Translations under genes and position numbers: made by a program
Shown: in pieces, positions 51,818 through 59,868 of the stretch
How positions within the stretch are numbered: position 1 is the first letter of the stretch
Layout: every line of letters begins with the position of its first letter
NCBI RefSeq assembly: GCF_002272015.1
Contig: NZ_NPBY01000057.1
Coordinates: 31,600 to 95,599, forward strand
Reading direction: 5' to 3'
Length of the DNA: 64,000 nucleotides
Source of the DNA: Paenibacillus campinasensis
GTDB lineage: Bacteria > Bacillota > Bacilli > Paenibacillales > Paenibacillaceae
The notes under the pieces: generated by a model
What the model was told of the DNA's origin: nothing
Database searches by the model: none
What the model saw: only the letters and a program-made list of their open reading frames with translations

Positions 51818-53500
51818 ATGGGGGTTCACGAACCGATTCATATCTTGTTGGTAGATGACCGTCCTGAAAATCTGCTGGCGCTGGAAGCAGTCCTGGACAG
51901 CAAGGATTATACGCTGGTCAAGGCAACCTCGGGGGAGGAAGCGCTGCGGTGCATTTTGAAATATGATTTCGCAGTCATTGTACTGGACGTACAGATGCCT
52001 GGCATGGACGGAATTGAAACCGCAAGGCTGATTAAGGCAAGGGATAGAACCAAGGATATTCCCATCATCTTCATCTCCGCTAACAGCAAGGAGGCGGAGC
52101 ACTTATTTGCGGGATATTCAGCAGGTGCGATCGATTATATGGTCAAGCCTTTCATTCCACAGATCCTGAAATCGAAGATTGAAGGATTTGTAGCGATGTA
52201 TCAGACGAATAAAAGACTGAAGACACAGTCGATGCTCCTTCAGCAAAAAACACTGGAGCTTGAGCGCATCAACCAAGAGTTGGTTCAGGCCAAGGAAGCG
52301 GCCGAGATTGCCGCCAAGGCCAAGACCGAATTCCTGGCCATGATGAGTCATGAAATCCGGACACCCATGAATGGAGTGATCGGTATGATTGACCTGCTGA
52401 TGGAGAGTGATCTGGAGGAGGAGCAGCGGGAGTATGCCCGCATTATTCGGGGCAGCGCGGATGCGCTGGTCAACATCATTAACGACATCCTCGATTTCTC
52501 CAAGATGGAGTCTGGCAAGATGGAGCTGGAAGAGTATCCGTTCGAACTGAAGCCTTGCATCCAGGAGGTCTTTGGCTTGTTTTCGGCTGAGGCTTCCAAG
52601 AAACAGCTGGAGTTTTCCTATTCTATTGAAGAGCAAATTCCAAGCATGCTGTACGGCGATATGGGCCGACTGCGCCAAGTATTGATGAATCTTGTATCCA
52701 ATGCGGTCAAATTTACGAACAAGGGCGGCGTATATTTGCTCGTCTCCCTTGCAGACAGCGAAGAAGAGCGGCTTACGCTTAAATTCACCGTGAAGGATAC
52801 GGGGATTGGCATATCGCCGGATAAGCTGGACCGACTGTTCAAGCCGTTCTCCCAGCTGGATTCCTCCATGACACGAAAGTATGGGGGGACCGGACTGGGA
52901 CTTGCCATTTGTAAATCCTTGGTGCAGATGATGGGCGGGGAGATCAGTGTGGAATCGGTGGAGGAGCAGGGAGCGACCTTTGTCTTTACGATTCAGGTTC
53001 AGGCTTATGCCGAGGAGAGTATTCACCCGCAGGAGGATCTGCAGCTGGAGAAATTCAGTGTCCATGGCGGCCAAACCCCGAGCATTCTCGTCGTCGATGA
53101 CCATCCGGTGAATCAGAAGCTGATGGTCAGCATGATGGACAGGCTGGGTCTCGGGGCGGATGTTGCCCAGGATGGCCAGGAAGCGGTGGACCTCGTTTCG
53201 GGCTCGAAACGCTATGATATTATTTTTATGGACCTGCAAATGCCGGTTATGGATGGGCTGGAAGCGACACGCTCCATTCGCAGGTTGCCGGAACTCCAGG
53301 ATCATCCTCCCGTGATCATCGCCATGACAGCCAATGTGATGGAAGGGATACAGAAGCGCTGTCTGGATGCGGGAATGAACGACTATATAAGCAAGCCGGT
53401 CAATATTGGCGGTGTCCGTCATATGCTGGCCCGTTACGGTTATCCCAAGCTTCGGGAGTGGCAGGAGGATGCCCCTGCGATCAGGATAAACCATGGTTGA
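51818..53500 (+). CDS. Soluble hybrid histidine kinase (REC-HisKA-HATPase-REC)
   Basis: A 560-residue cytoplasmic kinase with no membrane helix. Receiver 1 (1-120) has acceptor Asp57 in VLDVQMPGMDG, a short coiled coil follows, HisKA has His178 in MMSHEIRTPMNGV, the HATPase domain has DTGIGIS and GTGLGLAI, and receiver 2 has acceptor Asp472 in FMDLQMPVMDGL. ATG 51818 follows CAGGAGGATTCC. Its place between the methyltransferase and rsbV suggests it is a second signal input or relay in the sigma-B cascade, an addition to the RsbK/RsbY/RsbM set; this is inference. Confidence 0.88.
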   Translation: MGVHEPIHILLVDDRPENLLALEAVLDSKDYTLVKATSGEEALRCILKYDFAVIVLDVQMPGMDGIETARLIKARDRTKDIPIIFISANSKEAEHLFAGYSAGAIDYMVKPFIPQILKSKIEGFVAMYQTNKRLKTQSMLLQQKTLELERINQELVQAKEAAEIAAKAKTEFLAMMSHEIRTPMNGVIGMIDLLMESDLEEEQREYARIIRGSADALVNIINDILDFSKMESGKMELEEYPFELKPCIQEVFGLFSAEASKKQLEFSYSIEEQIPSMLYGDMGRLRQVLMNLVSNAVKFTNKGGVYLLVSLADSEEERLTLKFTVKDTGIGISPDKLDRLFKPFSQLDSSMTRKYGGTGLGLAICKSLVQMMGGEISVESVEEQGATFVFTIQVQAYAEESIHPQEDLQLEKFSVHGGQTPSILVVDDHPVNQKLMVSMMDRLGLGADVAQDGQEAVDLVSGSKRYDIIFMDLQMPVMDGLEATRSIRRLPELQDHPPVIIAMTANVMEGIQKRCLDAGMNDYISKPVNIGGVRHMLARYGYPKLREWQEDAPAIRINHG

Positions 53501-53541
53501 GAATTGCCAATAATTGATAGTGGCTGATTCGTTGCTAAGTT

Positions 53542-53567
53542 GTTTCAATCTGCCCCATAACGGGTTA
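53542..53567 (+). promoter_or_regulatory. Sigma-B promoter of rsbV-rsbW-sigB
   Basis: GTTTCA (53542-53547), 14 bases, GGGTTA (53562-53567). It differs from the sigma-B consensus by one base in the -35 and little in the -10, and lies 37 bases before the rsbV start, implying autoregulation as in Bacillus. Confidence 0.78.
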
Positions 53568-53603
53568 ATTTGTAGGGAAAACAAATTTCGGGAGAGAGTA
53601 TCT

Positions 53604-53942
53604 ATGAATACAAAAACCAACGATAAATTCAATGCCACAACGAAGATGAGCGAAGGTGGAAGCACAGTATATTTGAGCGGCGAACTGGATTTGTCCGTTG
53701 CTCCTGATTTTCGCCTGGTGATGGAGCCTTTGGTCGGCAATTCGGAAATTGATCTGATCGTCAACATGAAGGAATTGACATACATTGACAGTACAGGAAT
53801 TGGTATTCTTCTGTCGATCTTGAAAGCCAGACATGGGATGAAGGCAAATTTTGCTGTGGAAGAGGTTCCTGCGCAAATTCAAAAGCTGTTTGATATGACG
53901 GGTATTGCGAAGTTCTTTCAAGCACAGAAGAATTCCCAATAG
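53604..53942 (+). CDS. rsbV: Anti-sigma-B factor antagonist RsbV
   Basis: A 112-residue STAS-domain protein. The phosphorylated serine is Ser63 in YIDSTGIGILLSI; STVYLSGELDLSVAP and LFDMTGIAKFF are typical. Unphosphorylated RsbV binds RsbW and frees sigma-B; the phosphatase encoded upstream should generate that form. ATG 53604 follows CGGGAGAGAGTATCT. First gene after the sigma-B promoter; 16 bases before rsbW. Confidence 0.9.
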   Translation: MNTKTNDKFNATTKMSEGGSTVYLSGELDLSVAPDFRLVMEPLVGNSEIDLIVNMKELTYIDSTGIGILLSILKARHGMKANFAVEEVPAQIQKLFDMTGIAKFFQAQKNSQ

Positions 53943-53958
53943 GAAAGGATCGAAAAGA

Positions 53959-54408
53959 ATGAATTCAGAAGTACAAAGAGTTACGCTAAGTTTGCCTGCC
54001 AGTGCCGAATATGTGGATATTGTGAGGTTGAATTTATACGGGATTGCCTCGAAGATGGGTTTCTCGTATGAAGAGATTGAGGATATGAAGGTGGCGGTGT
54101 CGGAAGCCTGTAACAACTCGGTGCTATATGCATACGGACAGAAAGGCGGAATGGTCGAGGTTGTGTTTGAAGTAGCCGGTGAGTCATTGTCCATTACGGT
54201 CAGAGACGAAGGGGAGAGTTTCGACGGTGTGGGAACGGCCGGAAACCGAACGCTCCATGATAAAGATCTCAATGAGGTGCAAGTTGGAGGCCTGGGCTTT
54301 TATTTGATGGAGGCTCTCATGGATGAGGTCAACGTGACCAATGTGACTGGAAAGGGAACCGTGGTCACGCTCATCAAGCGACTTGCAAGAAGCGAGGAGC
54401 ATGTATGA
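53959..54408 (+). CDS. rsbW: Anti-sigma-B factor and serine kinase RsbW
   Basis: A 149-residue GHKL-type serine kinase that holds sigma-B and phosphorylates RsbV. ATP-site motifs are VSEACNNSVLYAY (N box), VRDEGESFD (G1) and GGLGFYLMEALMDEV (G2). ATG 53959 follows AGGAAAGGATCG. The stop overlaps the start of sigB (ATGA), coupling anti-sigma and sigma synthesis. Confidence 0.92.
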   Translation: MNSEVQRVTLSLPASAEYVDIVRLNLYGIASKMGFSYEEIEDMKVAVSEACNNSVLYAYGQKGGMVEVVFEVAGESLSITVRDEGESFDGVGTAGNRTLHDKDLNEVQVGGLGFYLMEALMDEVNVTNVTGKGTVVTLIKRLARSEEHV

Positions 54409-55175
54409 ATGATAAAGTGACTCCCCCAGAGTCCAGAGATGAAGCGGTTAGTCTGATACGTCAGTATCAGGAAACGAAAGACAATGAGATTGCTACCGTT
54501 CTCATCCAGAAATATGAGCCTATGGTCAAGATGGCTGCGGGCAAAATTGCCCGAAACCGTCCGGATCTATATGAGGATCTTTATCAAGTGGGGCAAATGG
54601 CATTGATTCGTTTGCTTCAGCAATACGACATCAGCTTGGGTATTCCGTTTGAACCGTATGCGATGAAAAGCATGATCGGCCATATGAAAAATTTTCTCCG
54701 CGACAAGTCCTGGTACATTCAAGTGCCAAGACGGATTAAAGAGAAGGGCGCTCTAGTACAGCAAGCGATTGACGAACTAATGGTCAAGCTTGAACGGTCC
54801 CCGGATGTTAAGGAAATCGCCGATTATTTGGATCTGTCCGTGGAGGAGACAGTTGAAGTGCTGGCCGGACGCGAGTGCTACCATTATGTCTCCCTGGATT
54901 CACCGCTGTCTCAGGAAGAGACCGGGGCCACGCTGGGTGAACTGATCAGCTCGGATGTGGACGATTTTGATTCTGTCGAAAAGAGAATGGACCTCCAGCA
55001 GGCGATGAGCCAGTTGAAGGAACAGGAGCAGAAAGTGCTGTTGCTCGCATTCCAGGAAGGACAGTCCCAACGCGCCATCGCCCAAAAGCTCGGCGTATCA
55101 CAGATGAGCGTGTCCCGTATTCAGAAACGGGCAACCGAGAAACTAAAACAGATTATGTCGAACTCATTGTATTAA
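54405..55175 (+). CDS. sigB: RNA polymerase sigma factor sigma-B
   Basis: A 256-residue group 3 sigma factor of the general stress response. Region 2 (DLYEDLYQVGQMALIRLLQQYD, seen as LYQVGQMALIRLLQQYD), region 3 (VPRRIKEKGALVQQAIDEL) and region 4 (LLLAFQEGQSQRAIAQKLGV, then SQMSVSRIQKRA) are clear and match SigB rather than the sporulation factors SigF or SigG, given the rsbV-rsbW context. The four-base overlap with rsbW is typical. A terminator follows. Confidence 0.92.
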   Translation: MNDKVTPPESRDEAVSLIRQYQETKDNEIATVLIQKYEPMVKMAAGKIARNRPDLYEDLYQVGQMALIRLLQQYDISLGIPFEPYAMKSMIGHMKNFLRDKSWYIQVPRRIKEKGALVQQAIDELMVKLERSPDVKEIADYLDLSVEETVEVLAGRECYHYVSLDSPLSQEETGATLGELISSDVDDFDSVEKRMDLQQAMSQLKEQEQKVLLLAFQEGQSQRAIAQKLGVSQMSVSRIQKRATEKLKQIMSNSLY

Positions 55176-55221
55176 TCAGGAACGGACAAGCTTTCTTGCT
55201 AGGAGATCATGAGGTACATAT

Positions 55222-55261
55222 GCACGCTATTCCGATAATAAGGGATTGGCGTGCTTTTTTT
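55222..55261 (+). terminator. Terminator of the sigB operon
   Basis: A stem GCACGC/GCGTGC (extended by partial TATTCC/GGGATT pairing) followed by a run of seven T. Confidence 0.75.
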
Positions 55262-55316
55262 GAAGGCAAATCATGGGATATTCCGTGCGCCGCCGAGGAA
55301 AGGAGTGAACAACACC

Positions 55317-56297
55317 ATGCTTGAACCTCATATGAAAGAAGGGCAGGACATATATTCGCTCGCAGGAGGGTGGGAATGGCATGACATTCGTGCCCGGAAA
55401 TGGGACTCTCCGCTCCTTGGCGAGCTGCGTACACGTTATCCGGCGACGGAGGACTGGCTGGATAAGGCGCCATCGCTGCTGGATCGGAATTATTTGTCGG
55501 TCCGGTTCGAGGAAGGGGTGGAGCCTGTCATCGCCGGCGCTCTTCTATACAGAGTGACTTCCGAGGATACCGAGAAGAGGGAGCTGAAACAGTTTTATTT
55601 CCACGTGGACCGACACGTGCTGATTACCCTGAATCTGGATGAGGATACACGCAGGACGATGCTTGCAGCCGACCGCATATCGATGCTTCATCAATGCCAG
55701 AGGCCGATTGACGGGATGTGTGTTCTGGCGAGAGCCATCCTGCATTATTATCATGCCGGAATGGATCGGTTCGAAGTGAACCTGCGCGCGGTTGAAGAAG
55801 ACATGCGGACGAGGAACCGGCGCACCCTGATGGATCAAATCCTGACAGCCCGCTATGAGTTGCTGGATTGGAGCAACCTGTTCATTCCGTTTCAGGAATT
55901 CATCGCTGCGGCGAAGGAAGGCTATCATGACGAACTGGAGCAAAGCCGTCCGTTTCATCATCTGTTATATCGGGTGGAGCGGATGGAGAAGCTGCTGCGC
56001 CATTATGAACGCGAGATTGAAGCACTTGTATCGATCGATGATGCGATATCCGGATTCCGGGGCAACGAGATTATGAAGACGTTGACGATCATGACCGTCA
56101 TTTTCACGCCGGCGACGGTAGTCGGGGCGATCTGGGGGATGAACTTTGAGAATCTGCCGGTCATTCATGTCGGTTGGGGTTTCGCGTCGGTTATGATTTT
56201 TACGCTGTTATGTACAGCGGGAACGTATCTATGGATGAGGGCAAAGGGATGGACAGGAGATTTGCTTAAAGTCAAATCGAAGAACAAAAATATATAG
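55317..56297 (+). CDS. CorA-family magnesium/divalent cation transporter
   Basis: A 326-residue CorA-type channel. A large cytoplasmic helical domain is followed by two C-terminal helices, with the pore signature GMN in IWGMNFENLP (the usual YGMNF has Trp at the first position) at about residue 285, and a basic C-terminal tail. The start at 55317 follows AAAGGAGTGAACAACACC. Mg2+ is the likely substrate. The gene ends before a hairpin shared with the converging DUF5665 gene. Confidence 0.88.
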   Translation: MLEPHMKEGQDIYSLAGGWEWHDIRARKWDSPLLGELRTRYPATEDWLDKAPSLLDRNYLSVRFEEGVEPVIAGALLYRVTSEDTEKRELKQFYFHVDRHVLITLNLDEDTRRTMLAADRISMLHQCQRPIDGMCVLARAILHYYHAGMDRFEVNLRAVEEDMRTRNRRTLMDQILTARYELLDWSNLFIPFQEFIAAAKEGYHDELEQSRPFHHLLYRVERMEKLLRHYEREIEALVSIDDAISGFRGNEIMKTLTIMTVIFTPATVVGAIWGMNFENLPVIHVGWGFASVMIFTLLCTAGTYLWMRAKGWTGDLLKVKSKNKNI

Positions 56298-56307
56298 GCC
56301 ATACAAA

Positions 56308-56348
56308 AGGCCCGGAATCTCACATGCAGTCAAAGAGATTTCGGGCCT
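56308..56348. terminator. Hairpin terminator between converging genes
   Basis: A 14-base stem with one wobble (AGGCCCGGAATCTC / GAGATTTCGGGCCT). The better T-run (TTTTG) is on the minus strand, serving the DUF5665 gene. Confidence 0.85.
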
Positions 56349-56388
56349 CGTGTGTATCAGGACAAATGACGGATCAAGGAATGCGCGA

Positions 56389-56838
56389 TTATCTGGACTG
56401 CTGGACATAGCCCTGCAAATCGGAAATAAAGTCACCAATCATCGGCATATCCACAAACAGGCTGAGGAAGTAACCGAGCAGACCGAGCACGAGCGCCGTA
56501 CCGAGGGTCAGGCCAAGTCCCCGAGCGAGACCGGCGGTGAGATTGGCAATGATCCGTTTTTTCGGATTCATGTAGTTTTCGATCATATCTTTCATCTGCG
56601 ATTTCTCCAGCGTTTCGGCTATGGAATCAAGGCGAGTATTCAGCCGCCTCACCTCATGCCGCAGCTCGAATGGATGCTCATTCAATTGGGCCTCGCGTTC
56701 ATCGAGCTTCCGCTGATCTTGCTCGGTGTCAGAACCAGTGTGCTCACGGCTGCGAAGCTGGCGAGAGCGTGAGTCATCCCGCTTCATTCCGCGATCGGAA
56801 GGCGCGCTATGGCCTGGATAAGGATTGACCTTACTCAT
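56389..56838 (-). CDS. DUF5665-type membrane protein
   Basis: A 149-residue protein: a charged hydrophilic half (SDTEQDQRKLDEREAQLNE) then a conserved segment ELRHEVRRLNTRLDSIAE, MIENYMNPKKRIIANL and a C-terminal membrane helix region GLGLTLGTALVLGLLGYFL. These match DUF5665 proteins of Firmicutes as I know them. The ATG follows AGAGGGGAATTGCC. Function unknown; neighbours are stress-type membrane proteins on the same strand. Confidence 0.78.
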   Translation of the reverse strand: MSKVNPYPGHSAPSDRGMKRDDSRSRQLRSREHTGSDTEQDQRKLDEREAQLNEHPFELRHEVRRLNTRLDSIAETLEKSQMKDMIENYMNPKKRIIANLTAGLARGLGLTLGTALVLGLLGYFLSLFVDMPMIGDFISDLQGYVQQSR

Positions 56839-56904
56839 GGCAATTCCCCTCTTTCTATTGTAATGTCAAGTTGGTTGCGAAATCGTTCCATCATCCGACA
56901 GTCG

Positions 56905-56933
56905 TGAAAATAGCCAGCTGAGTAAGCTGGCTA
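56905..56933 (-). terminator. Minus-strand terminator of the YtxH-like gene
   Basis: A perfect seven-base stem (AGCCAGC / GCTGGCT) with a seven-base loop followed on the minus strand by ATTTTC. Confidence 0.7.
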
Positions 56934-56961
56934 GAGTCGTTTAATACCTCAATTGAGCGAA

Positions 56962-57369
56962 TTAATGGTTAGGCGTCTGTTTCAACTCTTGGGCAACGTC
57001 CGTGGTGGCGTCAGCTGCTTGATCCTTCACATCTTTCGAAGCTCGGGTTGCCTCGTGGGATACATCAGCTGCCGCTTCCTTCACAGTGGACATGATCTGA
57101 TCCCGGCTCTCACTGACCGTGGACATAACATCAGAGGCTTTGTTGGACACGGTTTTGGCAATCTCCGTTGCTTTGGTGCCGACCGTGCTGCAGACCTCCT
57201 TCGTTTTATCCGACACAACCGCCAGCTTGTCGGACAGATCCCCGCGCAGCTCGCGTCCCGGCTTAGGAGCAAAGAGCAGGGCCGCCGCCGCTCCGACCAG
57301 CGCACCGATAAACGCTCCTTTCAGAAAAGAGGATCCGCCTTGTTGGTATTCCTGTTCCATGTTGCTCAT
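56962..57369 (-). CDS. YtxH-domain stress protein
   Basis: A 135-residue protein with an N-terminal glycine/alanine-rich membrane segment (GAFIGALVGAAAALLFAPKPG), the YtxH hallmark, followed by a long Ala/Thr/Lys-rich amphipathic helix with 11-residue LEA-like periodicity (KATEIAKTVSNKASDVMS, KEAAADVSHEATRAS). ATG 57369 lies ten bases after AAGGAG. Such proteins are induced by osmotic or general stress; the position next to GlsB- and sigma-B genes fits. Confidence 0.85.
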   Translation of the reverse strand: MSNMEQEYQQGGSSFLKGAFIGALVGAAAALLFAPKPGRELRGDLSDKLAVVSDKTKEVCSTVGTKATEIAKTVSNKASDVMSTVSESRDQIMSTVKEAAADVSHEATRASKDVKDQAADATTDVAQELKQTPNH

Positions 57370-57437
57370 AATGTTCACACTCCTTATTTTTTATATCATG
57401 ATAAGAAAGCTGTTCCTTCGGGTAACTTGGTTACGAT

Positions 57438-57695
57438 TTAAGCAGCACGTCTGAGCATTCGGGCGACAAATCCAAGAAGGAACACGAAGAGTGCAGTTCC
57501 TAGAATCGCCGGAAGGATGGCGAATCCGCCAATCTCAGGCCCCCACGCGCCGAACAACCAGGTGCCGACCCATGCGCCGACGAAACCGGCGATCATGGCA
57601 CCGATGATGCCGCCCGGCATATTATGACCGGCCAGAGCGTCGCCGATAATTCCGATAATGATGGCCATAACGATGGTGATTATAACTCCCCACAT
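57438..57695 (-). CDS. GlsB/YeaQ/YmgE-family stress-response membrane protein
   Basis: An 85-residue three-helix protein (MWGVIITIVMAIIIGIIGD, GGIIGAMIAGFVGAWVGTWL, ILGTALFVFLLGFVARML) with the family motif DALAGHNMPGGIIG. The ATG follows AGGAGGCGATAGAA. These are transglycosylase-associated or stress membrane proteins of unknown mechanism. A possible sigma-B-type promoter lies at 57753-57778 on the minus strand. Confidence 0.9.
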   Translation of the reverse strand: MWGVIITIVMAIIIGIIGDALAGHNMPGGIIGAMIAGFVGAWVGTWLFGAWGPEIGGFAILPAILGTALFVFLLGFVARMLRRAA

Positions 57696-57752
57696 TTCTA
57701 TCGCCTCCTTATTTAGAGCTTTGATTGTCGTGCGGGCTTGCTTATCTCGTAT

Positions 57753-57778
57753 TTAAACGAATGACATCGTCCTGAAAC
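57753..57778 (-). promoter_or_regulatory. Possible sigma-B-type promoter of the GlsB-like gene
   Basis: On the minus strand GTTTCA (57778-57773), 14 bases, GTTTAA (57758-57753). The -35 and spacing equal those of the rsbV and yflT sites; the -10 lacks the usual second G, so this is weaker. Confidence 0.35.
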
Positions 57779-57961
57779 AACAGCCTTTACGTGAATGAGC
57801 GCCGTCCCGCGCGGTTCTTTGAGGGCGGACACAGCGCTGTGTCCCACTGAATTCGGAAGGTAACGCTCCCGATTCGGTACAGGGAACGGGCATATCTATC
57901 ATGTTGATTAGAAGCAAAAGGGCAGGGGTATGTAGTACATAAAACGCGGAGGTGAAAGGTC

Positions 57962-58681
57962 ATGATTAAAGTGATGACATCTGCCGAGAGACATACTGTG
58001 CATAACGGAGGAATTCACGGGGAATTCAGCTTTTCGTTTGGGGAATATGAGGATCCGCATAACGAGTTTTTTGGCAGTTTGCTCGCGCATAATGAATATG
58101 TATTGGAACCGAAGCAGCGGATGGAGCGCAGCTACCATCATGATTTGATCATGGTGTACTTTGTTTTGGACGGGACGCTTTCCTATGAAGATGATACAGG
58201 CGAGCGGATCGAACTGGGGCCAGGCTCCGTCTACGTGGTCAACACCGGTACGGGGGTAGCCCATACGCAGAAAAATGAGGACGAAACCAGGTCGGTTCGT
58301 TATCTTCAGCTGTGGCTCTTGCCGGAAGAGCTTGGCCAGGAGCCGACCCATCATTACGCCGAGTTCTCAAGAGAGCAGCGGCTGAATCAGCTGTTTCCGG
58401 TCGCCTCGGGCGTCAAGGGGGAATCCGGAGCAACCCTTCAACTGGATGCCAGATTATACAGCACGATATTGGAAACCGGAGGCCGTGTCAGTCACTCCGT
58501 CGCGGAGGGACGAAGAGTGCACTTATATGTGGTGAACGGGAACGTCGAAGTGACGACCGATGAAGGCGTATATCAGCTTTCATCCGGGGACACCGCCCGC
58601 ATACACCAATGCGAGGAGATTCAAGTAAAGGGAATTGCTGCGGAAGGTGCCTCTGAATGGATCGCGATTGACTTGCCTTAG
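57962..58681 (+). CDS. Pirin-family cupin protein
   Basis: A 239-residue bicupin of the pirin/YhhW type. The metal site of cupin 1 is visible in NEFFGSLLAHNEYVLEP, YHHDLIMVYFVLDGTL and GVAHTQKNEDETR; cupin 2 has RRVHLYVVNGNVEV and LSSGDTARIHQCEEIQV. Related enzymes have quercetin dioxygenase activity; function here unknown. The ATG follows GGAGGTGAAAGGTC. It is followed by a very strong terminator. Confidence 0.88.
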   Translation: MIKVMTSAERHTVHNGGIHGEFSFSFGEYEDPHNEFFGSLLAHNEYVLEPKQRMERSYHHDLIMVYFVLDGTLSYEDDTGERIELGPGSVYVVNTGTGVAHTQKNEDETRSVRYLQLWLLPEELGQEPTHHYAEFSREQRLNQLFPVASGVKGESGATLQLDARLYSTILETGGRVSHSVAEGRRVHLYVVNGNVEVTTDEGVYQLSSGDTARIHQCEEIQVKGIAAEGASEWIAIDLP

Positions 58682-58721
58682 ATTCATGTGCCTTCATCGC
58701 TAACCGGAACAGGAGTGCAAT

Positions 58722-58774
58722 AAGCCCCCGAAGAGCTCAGGCGGTGATTCCGCTAGAGCTCTTCGGGGGCTTTG
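58722..58774. terminator. Terminator of the pirin gene
   Basis: A perfect 16-base stem (AAGCCCCCGAAGAGCT / AGCTCTTCGGGGGCTT) with an inner GCGG/CCGC stem. The T-run is only TTTG, but the stem is very stable. Confidence 0.88.
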
Positions 58775-58859
58775 TCCTGTGAAGGCCATTGATGATGCAG
58801 TGTGGCATCGCTTATTCGCTATGAATCGGTGTCAGGGATGCCGGGCTGCAGATGTGTGC

Positions 58860-59081
58860 CTATCCGCGAAGTCGGCCGAGCTCAGATACAACAGCTTCCA
58901 CTTCCGATATGCTCAGATTGTCCTTGCCAATCACCATATCATACAGATCGCGAATATCATCATAATGGTTGACAGAGAATGCTGAAGCCTGCATGGCTGC
59001 TGCTGAAGCCATCCGCAGCTTGGATTTGATCGATTCAATCATATATTCGACGTTTGCTTGGCTTTTCTCATTGAGATCCAT
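58860..59081 (-). CDS. DUF1128 family protein (YfkK-like)
   Basis: A 73-residue cytoplasmic protein. MIESIKSKLRMASAAAMQASAF and HYDDIRDLYDMVIGKDNLS are diagnostic of DUF1128, a small Firmicute family of unknown function. The start is at 59081, where ATGGATCTCAATGAG follows a GGTGGTACCCCA leader (weak ribosome site). Monocistronic. Confidence 0.85.
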   Translation of the reverse strand: MDLNEKSQANVEYMIESIKSKLRMASAAAMQASAFSVNHYDDIRDLYDMVIGKDNLSISEVEAVVSELGRLRG

Positions 59082-59257
59082 TGGGGTACCACCATCCTCT
59101 CTACCCGGATTATCCTCATGTATTGTACCATGCTCTTTGCCGCTCAGACCAATATTTTTGCCAGATCGGGCAGCCTTAGGTTAAAATCAGGTGAATCCCA
59201 TTTCTATTACAGAACATTTTAATATAATGAGTGCGAACATGGAGAGAGGAGGGCGTA

Positions 59258-59797
59258 ATGAGCCAATCTGTGGAAGCTGTTCGGGGAGAAGCTGCTGTCA
59301 AAATGTCAGGAGCTCGTCTGCAGCAATTTTTTATGGAGATTTCCAGTCGCTATAAGCCGGATCAAGTCACGTTTGTCTGTATTGGAACCGACCGGTCCAC
59401 CGGCGATGCACTCGGGCCCCTTACCGGAAGCAAGCTGCTGGAATGCGGGTTTCCCCATGTGATTGGGACGATGCCGGAGCCTTGTGATGCGCGCAATCTG
59501 GAGACGCGGCTGAAGGCAGTTCCTCAAGGACAAGTGCTGATTGCCATCGATGCCTGTCTCGGTCATCCTTCATCCGTAGGGCATTATCTGGTCTCGAACG
59601 GGGCGCTCCGGCCAGGTCAATCGGTCGGCGAGAAGCTGCCGGCTGTCGGAGATTACAGCCTGGCGGCAGTGGTCAACGTTCACGGTCCGAAACCTTACTG
59701 GACGCTTCAGGTCACGTCCTTGCATCAGGTGATGACGATGGCCGCCGAGATTGCCAGGTCGGCCGCCGCCGCTTTCGGGCTTGCAAGCGAGCACTAA
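59258..59797 (+). CDS. yyaC: Spore protease YyaC
   Basis: A 179-residue protein of the YyaC/GPR-related spore protease family. The family core FVCIGTDRSTGDALGPLTGSKL (seen as CIGTDRSTGDALGPLTGSKL) and IDACLGHPSSVGHY, plus PAVGDYSLAAVVN, are intact. These proteins are restricted to endospore formers. ATG 59258 follows GAGAGGAGGGCGTA. A sporulation-specific promoter was not identified. Confidence 0.9.
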   Translation: MSQSVEAVRGEAAVKMSGARLQQFFMEISSRYKPDQVTFVCIGTDRSTGDALGPLTGSKLLECGFPHVIGTMPEPCDARNLETRLKAVPQGQVLIAIDACLGHPSSVGHYLVSNGALRPGQSVGEKLPAVGDYSLAAVVNVHGPKPYWTLQVTSLHQVMTMAAEIARSAAAAFGLASEH

Positions 59798-59868
59798 AGC
59801 GTTTCAATATTGCTGTTTCGGTTTAATAGACATCATTCTATTATCGCAGGTAGAAAGAAGGTAACGTT

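Noticed and set aside
46017..53500. Chemotaxis operon because of the CheR-type gene
   Set aside because: No cheA, cheW, cheB or receptor signalling domain is present; the neighbours are sigma-B regulators.
52118..53785. 555-codon minus-strand frame opposite the second hybrid kinase and rsbV
   Set aside because: Antisense to two genes with intact domains; composition and lack of a ribosome site mark it as a shadow.
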